The notes under the pieces: generated by a model | What the model saw: only the letters and a program-made list of their open reading frames with translations | Database searches by the model: none | What the model was told of the DNA's origin: nothing | Made by a program: the position numbers and the translations under genes | DNA from: Streptomyces sp. M41(2017) | GTDB taxonomy: Bacteria; Actinomycetota; Actinomycetes; Streptomycetales; Streptomycetaceae | NCBI RefSeq assembly: GCF_002078175.1 | Contig: NZ_MWFK01000001.1 | Span: 310,001-374,000, forward strand | Length of the DNA stretch: 64,000 bases | Direction: 5' to 3' | Part shown: positions 18,776 to 26,851 of the stretch, piece by piece | Position numbering within the stretch: position 1 is the first letter of the stretch | Layout: the number at the start of each line of letters is the position of its first letter

Positions 18776-19939
18776 TCACCCGAGCGCGGTCACCGGGACG
18801 CGCCGGAAGGTGACGGTCTCGTACGCGCCGAAGTCGCCCGTCTCGTAGAGGAGTCCGACGGTTGCTGCGTCCACCCGGACGAGGTCGGAGTACGCGGCGG
18901 GCAGTCCGTCCACGGTGTGCGCGGTGCGCCAGGTGGTGCCGCCGTCGGTGGAGGCGCGGAGGGTCATCACCGCGCGGAACGCGGGGTCGGCGGGCCCGGA
19001 GTACAGCAGCAGGTCGGGGTCGCGGAGCTGGAGCAGGCTGCCCTCGACGACGGGCGTGACGAGGCCGGCCTGCGGGCGGAACGGCTTCTCCAGGGTGCGG
19101 CCGCCGTCCCGGGAGTAGGCGTCGGCGCGGTTGCCGGGCGAAGGGGAGTCGTTGCGGGTGTTGAAGTACAGCCTGCCGTCGGGGAGTTCGGCGGCGGTGG
19201 TCTCGTTCACGTTCACGTAGCCGTCGGTGTTCTCGTCGAGGTAGCCGAGGTACCAGGTCGCGCCGCGGTCGTCGCTGAGCAGGCAGTGGCCGCTGTTGTA
19301 CTTCGCCTCGGTGCCGTTGTCCGTGCCGGTGGGGGGCAGGGTGTGGTTGCCGGGGACGACCACCCGGCCGGAGCGGAGCTGGAGGGCGTGCCCGGGTGTG
19401 GTGGCGTACCAGCGCCAGCCGGTCTTCTTCACCTGCCCGGTGATCTCCTTGGGCCCGGACCAGGTGAGTCCGTCGTCGTCGCTGTGCTGCACCCACACGC
19501 GCCGTCCGTCGGCGGCCTTCACCTTGCCGCGCAGCAGGGCGTCCTCGGTGGCGGTCGCGGCGGCGCGGACGTGGACGAGCAGGACGCGGCCGGTGTCGAG
19601 GACGACGGGTGCGGGATTGCCGGCGAGGTTGACGCCGTTGCGGGCGACGGCCTGCATCGGTCCCCAGGTGCGGCCGCCGTCCACGGACCGTTTCAGGACG
19701 ATGTCGATGTGCCCGTGGTCGCTCGCGGAGCCCACCCGGCCCTCGCAGAACGCCAGCAGCGTGCCCGCCCCCGTCACGACGACGGCGGGGATCCGGTAGC
19801 TCGCGTAGCCCTCCCGGCCGCCCCGGAAGGGGACGCTCACCGCCGGGTCGGCCGCGGCGGGCGGCCCGTCGGTGCGGGTCGGCGGTCCCGGCTCCGCGCC
19901 GGTGCCGGTGCCGGGCCCGGCGGTGCTCGGATCGGTCAT
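18776..19939 (-). CDS. Sialidase (GH33-like exo-alpha-sialidase)
   Basis: The 387-residue six-bladed beta-propeller has the sialidase set of motifs: YRIPAVV with the first arginine of the triad, CEGRVGSASDHGHIDIV with the catalytic Asp, and several Asp-boxes (SVDGGRTW, SDDDGLTW, SDDRGATW, STDGGTTW). The nucleophile Tyr is in AAYSDL, with its Glu partner in LLYETG. It should release terminal sialic acid or a related nonulosonic acid. No signal peptide is seen; the N-terminus is Pro/Thr/Gly-rich. It would be cytosolic or exported by another route. AAGGAG stands before the ATG at 19939. Confidence 0.88.
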   Translation of the reverse strand: MTDPSTAGPGTGTGAEPGPPTRTDGPPAAADPAVSVPFRGGREGYASYRIPAVVVTGAGTLLAFCEGRVGSASDHGHIDIVLKRSVDGGRTWGPMQAVARNGVNLAGNPAPVVLDTGRVLLVHVRAAATATEDALLRGKVKAADGRRVWVQHSDDDGLTWSGPKEITGQVKKTGWRWYATTPGHALQLRSGRVVVPGNHTLPPTGTDNGTEAKYNSGHCLLSDDRGATWYLGYLDENTDGYVNVNETTAAELPDGRLYFNTRNDSPSPGNRADAYSRDGGRTLEKPFRPQAGLVTPVVEGSLLQLRDPDLLLYSGPADPAFRAVMTLRASTDGGTTWRTAHTVDGLPAAYSDLVRVDAATVGLLYETGDFGAYETVTFRRVPVTALG

Positions 19940-20053
19940 GGTCGGGCTCCTTCGCGGTGGCCGGTGGGGTCGGTGGTGCGGGCATGTCCCCATGTCGGGC
20001 GAATTCGGGGTGAACTCCGGGTCACGAAGCGCCGGTTGCGCGAGGATGCGGGC

Positions 20054-20656
20054 ATGGACGCCGTACGGGTCGCATTGCTGCGCGAGGTGCTTGCCGGGAC
20101 CGAGTGGCTGGGGGCCACCCGCCGGTTCGGGGGGACCCTGCGGGGGTCCGTGGTGTCGCACGGCGGCGGGCTGCTGCTGGTCGGATCCGAGGGGTACGAG
20201 CCGTGGCATCTCGCGGCCCATCTGGTCGACGAGGCGGCGTGGTCGGGGACTCCGGAGCTGGCACCGACGCTGGTGCGGCACGGCGCGCGGGAGTCCGATC
20301 CGGCGCATCTGGCGGTGGGCCTCGGCCGGATCGAGGCCGCGCGACGCGGGGAGACACTGCTGGTGGTGGCGCCGGACGCGCCCGGGGCCCCGCTGCTGGA
20401 ACGCGTGCACGACGCCCGCCGGGCCGGGGCGACGGTCCTCGCCCTGTCGGCCGCCGGCGGCGAACTGCCCGCGCTGGCGCACGAGTCGCTCACGGTGCCG
20501 CCCGCTCCCGAGCTCGACCTCGACACCGTGCAGCATCTGGTCGGTGCGGCGGCCGGGGAGAACGCGCTGCCCTCGCCCCGGGGCCGCCGTCGCCTGCGCG
20601 ACCGGTTGTCCCACCTGGCCGACCAGGTGACGGCTCCACCGTCCTACCGCTGGTAG
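20054..20656 (+). CDS. SIS-like (phosphosugar-binding fold) protein of unknown function
   Basis: The 200-residue protein resembles one SIS domain. GETLLVVAPDAPGAPLLERV followed by GATVLALSAAGGELPALAHE follows the usual SIS order of strand, loop, helix, strand, including a terminal AHESLTVP like the ADxVLxxP of SIS proteins. The key Ser/Thr residues of sugar-phosphate-binding SIS proteins are not obvious (VAPDAPG replaces the usual SxSGxT), so an isomerase role is doubtful. It is divergent from the sialidase gene across a 114-nt gap. Confidence 0.7.
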   Translation: MDAVRVALLREVLAGTEWLGATRRFGGTLRGSVVSHGGGLLLVGSEGYEPWHLAAHLVDEAAWSGTPELAPTLVRHGARESDPAHLAVGLGRIEAARRGETLLVVAPDAPGAPLLERVHDARRAGATVLALSAAGGELPALAHESLTVPPAPELDLDTVQHLVGAAAGENALPSPRGRRRLRDRLSHLADQVTAPPSYRW

Positions 20657-20775
20657 CCGACCCGTACCAGGATCCGGTCCCGACGCCGCCGACGGACCGG
20701 CGCGGCCGGCCGCCGCTGCCCTCGGCCGGGAAAAGGATTTGCCCGCCTTCCCCTTTCCGCAGAGCATGGCCCGTC

Positions 20776-22092
20776 GTGAGTGATGACACCCCCGCCTCCC
20801 CGTTGCGCGCCCTGCTGCCCGATCTCGCGCCCTGGCGGACCTCCGCCGATTTCCGGCGGCTGTGGGTGGCGGGCCTCGTCACCGGTTTCGGCAGCTTCCT
20901 GACGTTCGTCGCGCTGCCCGTGCAGATGAAGGAGCTCACCGGGTCGACGGCCGCCGTCGGTGCGATCGGCGCGGCCGAGCTGATCCCGCTGATCGTCTTC
21001 GGGCTGTACGGCGGTGCCCTCGCCGACGCCCTGGACAAGCGCAAGCTGATCGTCACCACGGAGGCGGGACAGGGCGTGCTGAGCGCCGCCCTGCTCCTCA
21101 ACGCGGTCCTGCCGCACCCCGCGGTGTGGCCCCTGTACGTGATCGCGGCGCTGTCCGCGGCCCTCAGCGCCGTGCAGCGTCCCGCGATGGACGCCCTGAC
21201 CCCGCGGATCGTGGCCCACGAACACCTGACGGCCGCCGCCGCGCTCAACTCGCTGCGCTGGACGGTGGGCGGCGTGGCGGGACCCGCGCTCGCGGGTGTC
21301 GTCGTGGCGTACGCGGGGCTGGGCTGGGCCTATGCCGTCGACCTGGTGACCTTCGCCGTGTCGGTGGTCATGATCGCCAGGATCGCCGCCTCCCCCGCCT
21401 CCCACGAGGCGGCGAAGCCCTCGCTGCGGTCCATCGCGGAGGGCGCCCGGTACGCGTGGAGCCGCAAGGAACTGCTCGGCACGTACGCGATCGACCTCGC
21501 GGCGATGTTCTTCGCGATGCCGCTCGCGGTGCTGCCGTTCCTCGCGGACGACCTGGACGCCGCCTGGTCGCTGGGCCTGATGTACGCGGCCCTGCCCGCG
21601 GGCGCCCTGGTCGTCAGCCTGACCAGCGGCTGGACCTCACGGATCCACCGGCACGGCCGGATGGTGGCGCTGGCGACGGTCTGCTGGGGCCTCGCGATGG
21701 TCGGCGCGGGTCTGGTGCACAACGTCTGGCTGGTGCTGTTCTTCCTCGCGCTCGCGGGCAGCTGCGACATGGTCAGCGGGATCTTCCGGGCCGCGATCTG
21801 GAACCAGACCATCCCGGACGAGCTGCGCGGACGCCTCGCCGGGATCGAGCTGCTGTCGTACTCCGTCGGGCCCCAGCTGGGTCAGGTGCGCTCCGGCGGG
21901 ATGGCCGCGTGGACGACCGTACGGACGTCGGTGTGGGCCGGTGGGGCACTGTGCGTCGCGGCGGTGGGCCTGCTGGCCGTGGGCCTGCCGAAGCTGATGC
22001 GCTACGACGAGCGGACGAACGAGCACGCGCGCCGGATGCGGGCCGCGCGCGCGGCGTCGGCGGCCCAGGAACCGTCGGTGCCCGCCGCCTGA
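20776..22092 (+). CDS. MFS_3 family exporter (EntS-like)
   Basis: This 438-residue transporter has 12 predicted helices. The pattern FRRLWVAGLVTGFGSFLTFV, the loop motif ALADALDKRKLIV, and AVQRPAMDALTPRIV place it in the MFS_3/EntS group, which includes siderophore and drug exporters. Its GTG start at 20776 gives VSDDTPASP before the first helix. Given the iron genes a few kb away, a siderophore exporter is possible, but no siderophore synthesis gene or iron box is seen here. Confidence 0.88.
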   Translation: MSDDTPASPLRALLPDLAPWRTSADFRRLWVAGLVTGFGSFLTFVALPVQMKELTGSTAAVGAIGAAELIPLIVFGLYGGALADALDKRKLIVTTEAGQGVLSAALLLNAVLPHPAVWPLYVIAALSAALSAVQRPAMDALTPRIVAHEHLTAAAALNSLRWTVGGVAGPALAGVVVAYAGLGWAYAVDLVTFAVSVVMIARIAASPASHEAAKPSLRSIAEGARYAWSRKELLGTYAIDLAAMFFAMPLAVLPFLADDLDAAWSLGLMYAALPAGALVVSLTSGWTSRIHRHGRMVALATVCWGLAMVGAGLVHNVWLVLFFLALAGSCDMVSGIFRAAIWNQTIPDELRGRLAGIELLSYSVGPQLGQVRSGGMAAWTTVRTSVWAGGALCVAAVGLLAVGLPKLMRYDERTNEHARRMRAARAASAAQEPSVPAA

Positions 22093-22156
22093 GGCAGCGG
22101 GCCGGGGCGCTCGGCCCCGGGCCCGTCCGCGTCGTGCCCCCGGAGCCCGGGCCCGG

Positions 22157-22393
22157 TCAGTCGTCCTCGGAGCCCGGGGCCTTCTCGGACGCGTCGTGCC
22201 ACTTCGGGTCCGTCTCCCATTCGAGGTTGCGTTCGCGCGCGGTCTCCATCGCGTGCTGGGCCTCCTCGCGGGAGGTGTACGGGCCGAAGCGGTCCTTGGC
22301 CGGGCAGTCGGGGCCCTCCTCGACCTTCTTGTGCTCCAGGCAGTAGTACCACTCGCCGGGCTTACCGACCGTCCGCTTCTTGAACAGGGCCAT
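22157..22393 (-). CDS. Small conserved acidic protein of unknown function
   Basis: The 78-residue product starts at an ATG preceded by AAAGGAG. It has one Cys-His-Cys arrangement (YYCLEHKKVEEGPDC) and a SPOR-like helix motif, FGPYTSREEAQHAM, with an acidic tail. It has the look of a conserved actinobacterial protein. It is divergent from map across a 58-nt gap. No function can be assigned. Confidence 0.75.
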   Translation of the reverse strand: MALFKKRTVGKPGEWYYCLEHKKVEEGPDCPAKDRFGPYTSREEAQHAMETARERNLEWETDPKWHDASEKAPGSEDD

Positions 22394-22438
22394 CACCAGC
22401 TCCTTTCGCCAGGGACATGTTCCCCCATGACCGCTGGT

Positions 22439-22444
22439 TAGACT
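22439..22444 (+). promoter_or_regulatory. -10 element TAGACT of leaderless map
   Basis: TAGACT is followed by 7 nt and the ATG of the methionine aminopeptidase gene. No Shine-Dalgarno sequence is present. Confidence 0.6.
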
Positions 22445-22451
22445 CGCTGGC

Positions 22452-23309
22452 ATGTCTGGCCAGTCGCTGCTCGTACCAGGGGAGCTCTCCCCCACCCGTC
22501 CCGTGCCGGGAAACATCAGGCGCCCCGAGTACGTGGGCAAGCCCGCGCCCACGCCGTACACCGGCCCGGAGGTGCAGACGCCCGAGACGATCGAGGCGAT
22601 GCGGATCGCCGGACGGATCGCCGCACAGGCGATGGCCGAGGCCGCGAAGGTCATCGCGCCCGGCGTCACGACGGACGAGCTGGACCGGGTCGCGCATGCC
22701 TACATGTGCGACCACGGCGCCTACCCGTCGACCCTCGGCTACCGCGGTTTCCCCAAGTCGCTGTGCACCTCGGTCAACGAGGTCATCTGCCACGGCATCC
22801 CGGACTCCACGGTGCTGCGCGACGGCGACATCGTGAACCTCGACGTGACCGCGTACATCGGCGGCGTGCACGGCGACAACAACGCGACGTACCTGGTCGG
22901 TGACGTGGACGAGGAGTCGCGGCTGCTCGTGGAGCGGACCCGTGAGTCCCTCGACCGTGCCATCAAGGCGGTCCGTCCGGGGCGGCAGATCAACATCATC
23001 GGGCGCGTCATCGAGTCGTACGCCAAGCGGTTCGGGTACGGGGTCGTGCGGGACTTCACCGGGCACGGGATCAACTCGTCGTTCCACTCCGGGCTGATCG
23101 TCCCGCACTACGACAGTCCGCACGCCACGACCGTCATCCAGCCCGGGATGACCTTCACCATCGAGCCCATGCTGACGCTCGGCACGCACGACTACGACAT
23201 GTGGGACGACGGGTGGACGGTCGTCACCAAGGACCGCAGGCGGACGGCGCAGTTCGAGCACACACTCGTCGTGACCGACTCCGGCACGGAGATCCTCACA
23301 CTGCCGTAG
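22452..23309 (+). CDS. map: Type I methionine aminopeptidase
   Basis: The 285-residue enzyme removes N-terminal Met from new proteins. It has the pita-bread fold motifs: [20 protein letters not shown] with the substrate His, [19 protein letters not shown] with two Asp ligands, GHGINSSFH with the His ligand, FTIEPML and QFEHTLVV with the two Glu ligands. The N-terminal extension of about 40 residues with PxxP-type motifs is typical of actinobacterial MapB-like enzymes. Translation is probably leaderless. A perfect terminator follows. Confidence 0.96.
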   Translation: MSGQSLLVPGELSPTRPVPGNIRRPEYVGKPAPTPYTGPEVQTPETIEAMRIAGRIAAQAMAEAAKVIAPGVTTDELDRVAHAYMCDHGAYPSTLGYRGFPKSLCTSVNEVICHGIPDSTVLRDGDIVNLDVTAYIGGVHGDNNATYLVGDVDEESRLLVERTRESLDRAIKAVRPGRQINIIGRVIESYAKRFGYGVVRDFTGHGINSSFHSGLIVPHYDSPHATTVIQPGMTFTIEPMLTLGTHDYDMWDDGWTVVTKDRRRTAQFEHTLVVTDSGTEILTLP

Positions 23310-23348
23310 CGCCGGCCGCCCGCAGCGCCGGAGCCGTCGAGCCCTTTG

Positions 23349-23377
23349 AGCCCGCCCTGTCCACAGGGCGGGCTTTC
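23349..23377 (+). terminator. Terminator after map
   Basis: A perfect 12-bp stem (agcccgccctgt with its complement) closes a 2-nt loop and is followed by TTT. It lies 40 nt after the map stop codon. Confidence 0.8.
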
Positions 23378-23442
23378 CCATGTGGTTCGGGACCAGAATC
23401 GGGGTACGGTTTTACCGACATGGTGTCGGGAAGGCTGTTGAC

Positions 23443-23461
23443 TTAGGTAAGCCTAACCATA
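23443..23461. promoter_or_regulatory. Iron box (DmdR/IdeR-type) before heme oxygenase
   Basis: The 19-bp site TTAGGTAAGCCTAACCATA agrees with the actinobacterial iron-box consensus at 15 of 19 positions. It overlaps the end of a TTGACT -35 hexamer at 23438-23443, so an iron-loaded repressor there would shut the heme oxygenase gene off under iron sufficiency. Confidence 0.8.
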
Positions 23462-23518
23462 GAAGATACGAGGGATCTCGCGCCATTTCCCGCCCTTCTC
23501 CTCGGCCTCGGAGGCCCC

Positions 23519-24211
23519 ATGAACGCGTCGGACACGTCGGACACGATGACGCCGGCGAGCACGCCCTTCTCGACGCTCATCCGCACCGCGTCGCACGAGC
23601 AGCACACCGAGGCGGAGACCTCGACGTTCATGAGCGACCTGCTCGGCGGCCGGCTGGGTGTCGAGGCCTACGCGCGCTACACCGAGCAGCTGTGGTTCGT
23701 CTACGCGGCGCTGGAGTCGGAGGCGGACACCGCTCGGCTGGCCGCCGATCCCGTGGCGGGCCCCTTCATCCGCCCCGAGCTGCTGCGCCGCGCGGCTCTG
23801 GAGCGCGACCTCGCCCACCTCCGGGGTCCGGACTGGCGCGCCACGCTCACCGCGCTGCCCGCGACGCGTGCGTACGCGGACCGGGTCGCGGAGTGCGCCC
23901 GCGAGTGGCCCGGCGGCTATGTCGCCCACCACTACACGCGCTATCTCGGCGACCTCTCCGGTGGCCAGATCATCCGGGGCAAGGCGGAGCAGACGTGGGG
24001 CTTCAGCCGCAAGGGGGACGGCGTCCGGTTCTACGTGTTCGAGGACATCTCCAACCCGGCGGCCTTCAAGCGGGGTTATCGGGAGCTGTTGGACGGGGTC
24101 CTGGCGGACGAGTTGGAGAAGCAGCGGATCGTTGCGGAGTGCAAGCGGGCGTTCGCCCTGAACACCGGGGTGTTCCGGGACCTCGGGGAGGAGTTCCCGC
24201 TCTCGGCGTGA
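23519..24211 (+). CDS. hmuO: Biliverdin-producing heme oxygenase
   Basis: The 230-residue enzyme opens heme to biliverdin, CO and Fe2+, releasing iron in the cytoplasm. The proximal heme ligand is H29 in ASHEQHTEAE, and the distal glycine helix is YLGDLSGGQIIRG. TRAYADRV and the C-terminal FxxxNTGVFRDL region match the HmuO family. GGAGGC stands just before the ATG at 23519. An iron box sits in the promoter, and heme uptake genes lie 1 to 8 kb downstream. The symbol is by analogy with Corynebacterium. Confidence 0.93.
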   Translation: MNASDTSDTMTPASTPFSTLIRTASHEQHTEAETSTFMSDLLGGRLGVEAYARYTEQLWFVYAALESEADTARLAADPVAGPFIRPELLRRAALERDLAHLRGPDWRATLTALPATRAYADRVAECAREWPGGYVAHHYTRYLGDLSGGQIIRGKAEQTWGFSRKGDGVRFYVFEDISNPAAFKRGYRELLDGVLADELEKQRIVAECKRAFALNTGVFRDLGEEFPLSA

Positions 24212-24230
24212 TCGTCTTCTTCGTCTTTTC

Positions 24231-24259
24231 GGGGCCCGGGGACTTCCCCGGGCCCCTTT
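24231..24259 (+). terminator. Terminator after heme oxygenase
   Basis: A perfect 10-bp stem (ggggcccggg with its complement at 24247-24256) encloses a 6-nt loop and is followed by TTT, 20 nt after the stop codon. Confidence 0.8.
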
Positions 24260-24320
24260 GCGTCTCCCCTGCGGGGGGCGTCGGGTTCGGAGGCTTGGGG
24301 TTCACCGGGTGCGGGCGGGT

Positions 24321-24510
24321 GGGGGTCGGTCGCGCAGTTCCCCGCGCCCCTAAGAGCCCCTGCGGGGCCCGTGCGCTGGCGCCGTCCAGCCCGTGCGGGA
24401 CCGGTGGGGGTTGCTCGCGCCGTTCCCCGCGCCCCTGAGAGCCCCATTGGGGCCCTGGGGGTCGGTCGCGCCGTTCCCTGCGTCCCCGGCATGGCCCTGC
24501 GGGGCCCGTG
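24321..24510. repeat. Three degenerate copies of a Streptomyces intergenic repeat
   Basis: The 326-nt gap between heme oxygenase and the PhzF-like gene holds three neighbouring copies of a GC-rich word of the type gtcg(g/c)tcgcgc(a/c)gttcccc, followed by cgcgcccctgagagcccc (about 24325, 24411 and 24461). Each copy is followed by a short gggcccc-type dyad. Very similar words are widespread between genes in Streptomyces genomes. No reading frame here is credible. Confidence 0.65.
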
Positions 24511-24537
24511 CGTCGGGCCCGTGGGGTGGTGGGCCCC

Positions 24538-25182
24538 TCAGTGTTCGAGGTGGACTCGGCCGCCGACCTCCACCCAGTCGTTCGGCTGGGGGGCCGTGAG
24601 GAGTTGGGAGCCGTTGCCCTGGGTGATGTTGAGGGCCCGGCCCAGGTGTTGGGTCAGGAGGATGGCCGCCGCTCCGGTGGCCTCGTCCTCGTCGATGCCG
24701 TCGTCGCGGCCGGGGAAGGCCCGGGCCCGTACCCGGCCGCCGGCCTCGTCCTGCCAGGCCCAGGCGTAGATCCACTCCCCCGGCGCGGGCACGGCCAGTT
24801 CGTCGACCTCGGCCACGGACGCGTACCGCTTGAGGGTGCGCGGCGGCGCCCATGCGGCGCGCGCCTCGATCCAGCTGAACTCGCCGTCCAGCCGGACCCC
24901 CACCACCCCGGCGGGCGTGACGAGTTCGGGCACGTCGAGCAGCCAGCCCACTCCGACGCAGGGGTGTCCGGCGAAGGGCAGCCGCAGGGTCGGCGTGTAG
25001 ATGTCGACGACTCCGCGCTCGGGGTCGTCCACGAACACGGTCTCGCTGAACCCGAGTTTCGCGGCGAACTCCTGCCGCTCCGCCCGGTCCGGCATCACCG
25101 AGCCCTCGCGCACGACACCGAGCTCATTGCCATACCCGCCGTCGGGTCCGCAGAAGACCCGCAGCACGTCGTAGTCAGTCAC
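24538..25182 (-). CDS. PhzF family isomerase-like protein
   Basis: The 214-residue product has the PhzF fold motifs: N-terminal VLRVFCGPDGGYGNELGVV, the catalytic Glu in GFSETVFV, FAGHPCVGVGWLL, and EATGAAAILL as the second half-barrel's counterpart. Typical PhzF proteins have 260-300 residues, so this is a short version. Relatives include diaminopimelate-epimerase-like isomerases; the substrate is unknown. The GTG at 25182 is preferred because homologue-like sequence starts there (VTDYDVLRV), although a TTG at 25194 is possible. It lies inside the heme region without an obvious link to it. Confidence 0.8.
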   Translation of the reverse strand: MTDYDVLRVFCGPDGGYGNELGVVREGSVMPDRAERQEFAAKLGFSETVFVDDPERGVVDIYTPTLRLPFAGHPCVGVGWLLDVPELVTPAGVVGVRLDGEFSWIEARAAWAPPRTLKRYASVAEVDELAVPAPGEWIYAWAWQDEAGGRVRARAFPGRDDGIDEDEATGAAAILLTQHLGRALNITQGNGSQLLTAPQPNDWVEVGGRVHLEH

Positions 25183-25280
25183 TCCGGCATTCAAACATCA
25201 CTCGGGCACGCGACCGCCCACCCCGGTCGGTTCCCCCTTCGGGGAGGCATGTGCGGGGTGGGCGGTCGTGCGGCCGGGGA

Positions 25281-26786
25281 TCAGGCCTGGCGGCGCCTGC
25301 GGACCGCGATGACCACGCCGGCGCCTGCCGCGACGGTGACCGCCGCCGCCGCGCCGAGGGCGCCCGCGGGGACGTCCGAGCCGGTGGAGGCGAGGGCGCC
25401 GGTCACGCCGCCCGTCGTGGAGCCGGTCGTGCCGCCGCCGGTGGTGGTGCCGGACGTCGTGCCGGAGTCGCCGGAACCTCCGGTGCCGGAGCCGTTGCCC
25501 GAGCCGCCGTCGCCGTCGCCGTCGCCGTCGGGGAGCTGGGCGTCGTCGCTGAGGGCCACCGACAGGTCGACCGTGTCGAGGACGGTGCCTTCGGTGTAGA
25601 AGCCGCCGAAGGCCTGCGCGCCCGCCTTCGTCAGTTCGGCGGTGACGTCGTCGAGGCTGATGACGTCGTCCTCGGCCTTCAGGTCGGAGGTGCCCGCGGT
25701 GAGGTTCGCGAGGACGACGTCGTCGCTGGTCTTGCCGAGGCTCTCGACGTCGGCGGTCAGTTCACCGGTGCCGCCGTCGAGTTCGACCGTCAGGCCGCTG
25801 AGGGTGAGGTCGAGTCCGTAACTGCCGTTCGCCTCGTGGCCCTTGAAGTTCACCGCGCCCTTGAAGGCGGCCTTGAGGGTGTCGGCGTCCGTGTCGTAGC
25901 TGCCGTCGGCCTCGGTGAAGGTGAAGACCCCGTTGCCGGAGGCCTGCGTGGCGCCGCCGGACGCGGTGACCTTGCCCTGCGCCGGACCGTCGACGACGTA
26001 GGTACGGAAGGACTGCTTGACGCCCCAGCCGAGGGTGCCGTCGGCTATGTCGCCCTTCGTGGCGGCGCCGGTCTCGGAGGCCGAGGCGCTCGGGCTCGTG
26101 GTCTGCGAGGCGGAGGGCGACGCCGTGGAGGAGGCCGATCCGGTCGGCTTCGGGGAGGTCGACGTCGTCGGCGACGGGGACGTCGAGGAGGAGGCGCTGC
26201 CGGTCGGCGACGGGGACTGCGTCGGGGGCGTCTTCTGCACCACCGTGAGCGGATCGCCCGCGGCCCCCTCGTAGCTCGCGCTGCCGAGGACGGTCGCCGC
26301 CTCCTTGGTCAGCTTGGTCTCCATGCCCGTCATGGTGCGGGTCACGGTGACGTCGGCGAGCGGGACGTCGTCCTGGGTGGTGCCGCCGCTCGTCACGTCG
26401 GCGGTGATCTCGGCGGCGCCGCTGTCGAACTTGACGTCGGACAGGGTGAGGTCGAAGCCGTGCAGCTTCGAGGCGATCTTCAGGCTGCCCGCGAAGCCGA
26501 GCCGAACGGCGTGGGTGTCGGAGTCGTAGGTGCCGGTGCCTCCCGCGAAGGTGAACGCACCGTTGTCGGCGGCCTGGGTCGCTCCCTCGGCGGGCGTGAA
26601 GGAACCGGCCGCCATGCCGGTCACGTACGAGCGGTAGGACTGCTTGATGCCCCAGGTCAACTCGTAGTCCTTGAGCGGGGCTTCGGCGGCCGACGCGCTG
26701 GTGACGGCGAGGGCGCCGGCCCCCAGGGCGACCGCGACGGCGGCGGCGAGTGCGAGGGGGCGGCGGCTGCGGCGGATGGCGGCCAT
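25281..26786 (-). CDS. htaA: HtaA-type heme-binding surface protein with LAxTG sortase signal
   Basis: The 501-residue protein has a signal peptide ending ASAAEA, then two HtaA domains (about residues 38-205 and 255-410). Each begins with LxWGxKQSxRxYV, which holds the conserved heme-contact Tyr. The domains are joined by a Ser/Thr/Pro-rich linker rich in SPSPT repeats. A second Gly/Thr/Ser-rich spacer follows. The C-terminus is a sorting signal: LASTG, a hydrophobic helix and RRRRQA. LAxTG is the class E sortase motif used by chaplins. It should be linked to the cell wall and catch heme. It is 65 nt downstream of the second htaA gene, likely in one iron-controlled operon. Confidence 0.88.
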   Translation of the reverse strand: MAAIRRSRRPLALAAAVAVALGAGALAVTSASAAEAPLKDYELTWGIKQSYRSYVTGMAAGSFTPAEGATQAADNGAFTFAGGTGTYDSDTHAVRLGFAGSLKIASKLHGFDLTLSDVKFDSGAAEITADVTSGGTTQDDVPLADVTVTRTMTGMETKLTKEAATVLGSASYEGAAGDPLTVVQKTPPTQSPSPTGSASSSTSPSPTTSTSPKPTGSASSTASPSASQTTSPSASASETGAATKGDIADGTLGWGVKQSFRTYVVDGPAQGKVTASGGATQASGNGVFTFTEADGSYDTDADTLKAAFKGAVNFKGHEANGSYGLDLTLSGLTVELDGGTGELTADVESLGKTSDDVVLANLTAGTSDLKAEDDVISLDDVTAELTKAGAQAFGGFYTEGTVLDTVDLSVALSDDAQLPDGDGDGDGGSGNGSGTGGSGDSGTTSGTTTGGGTTGSTTGGVTGALASTGSDVPAGALGAAAAVTVAAGAGVVIAVRRRRQA

Positions 26787-26851
26787 GATCGTGGGTCTCC
26801 TCAGGGGTGGGCACCCTCCACCGGGGGGCGGAGGGGCTCGATGGATGGGTG

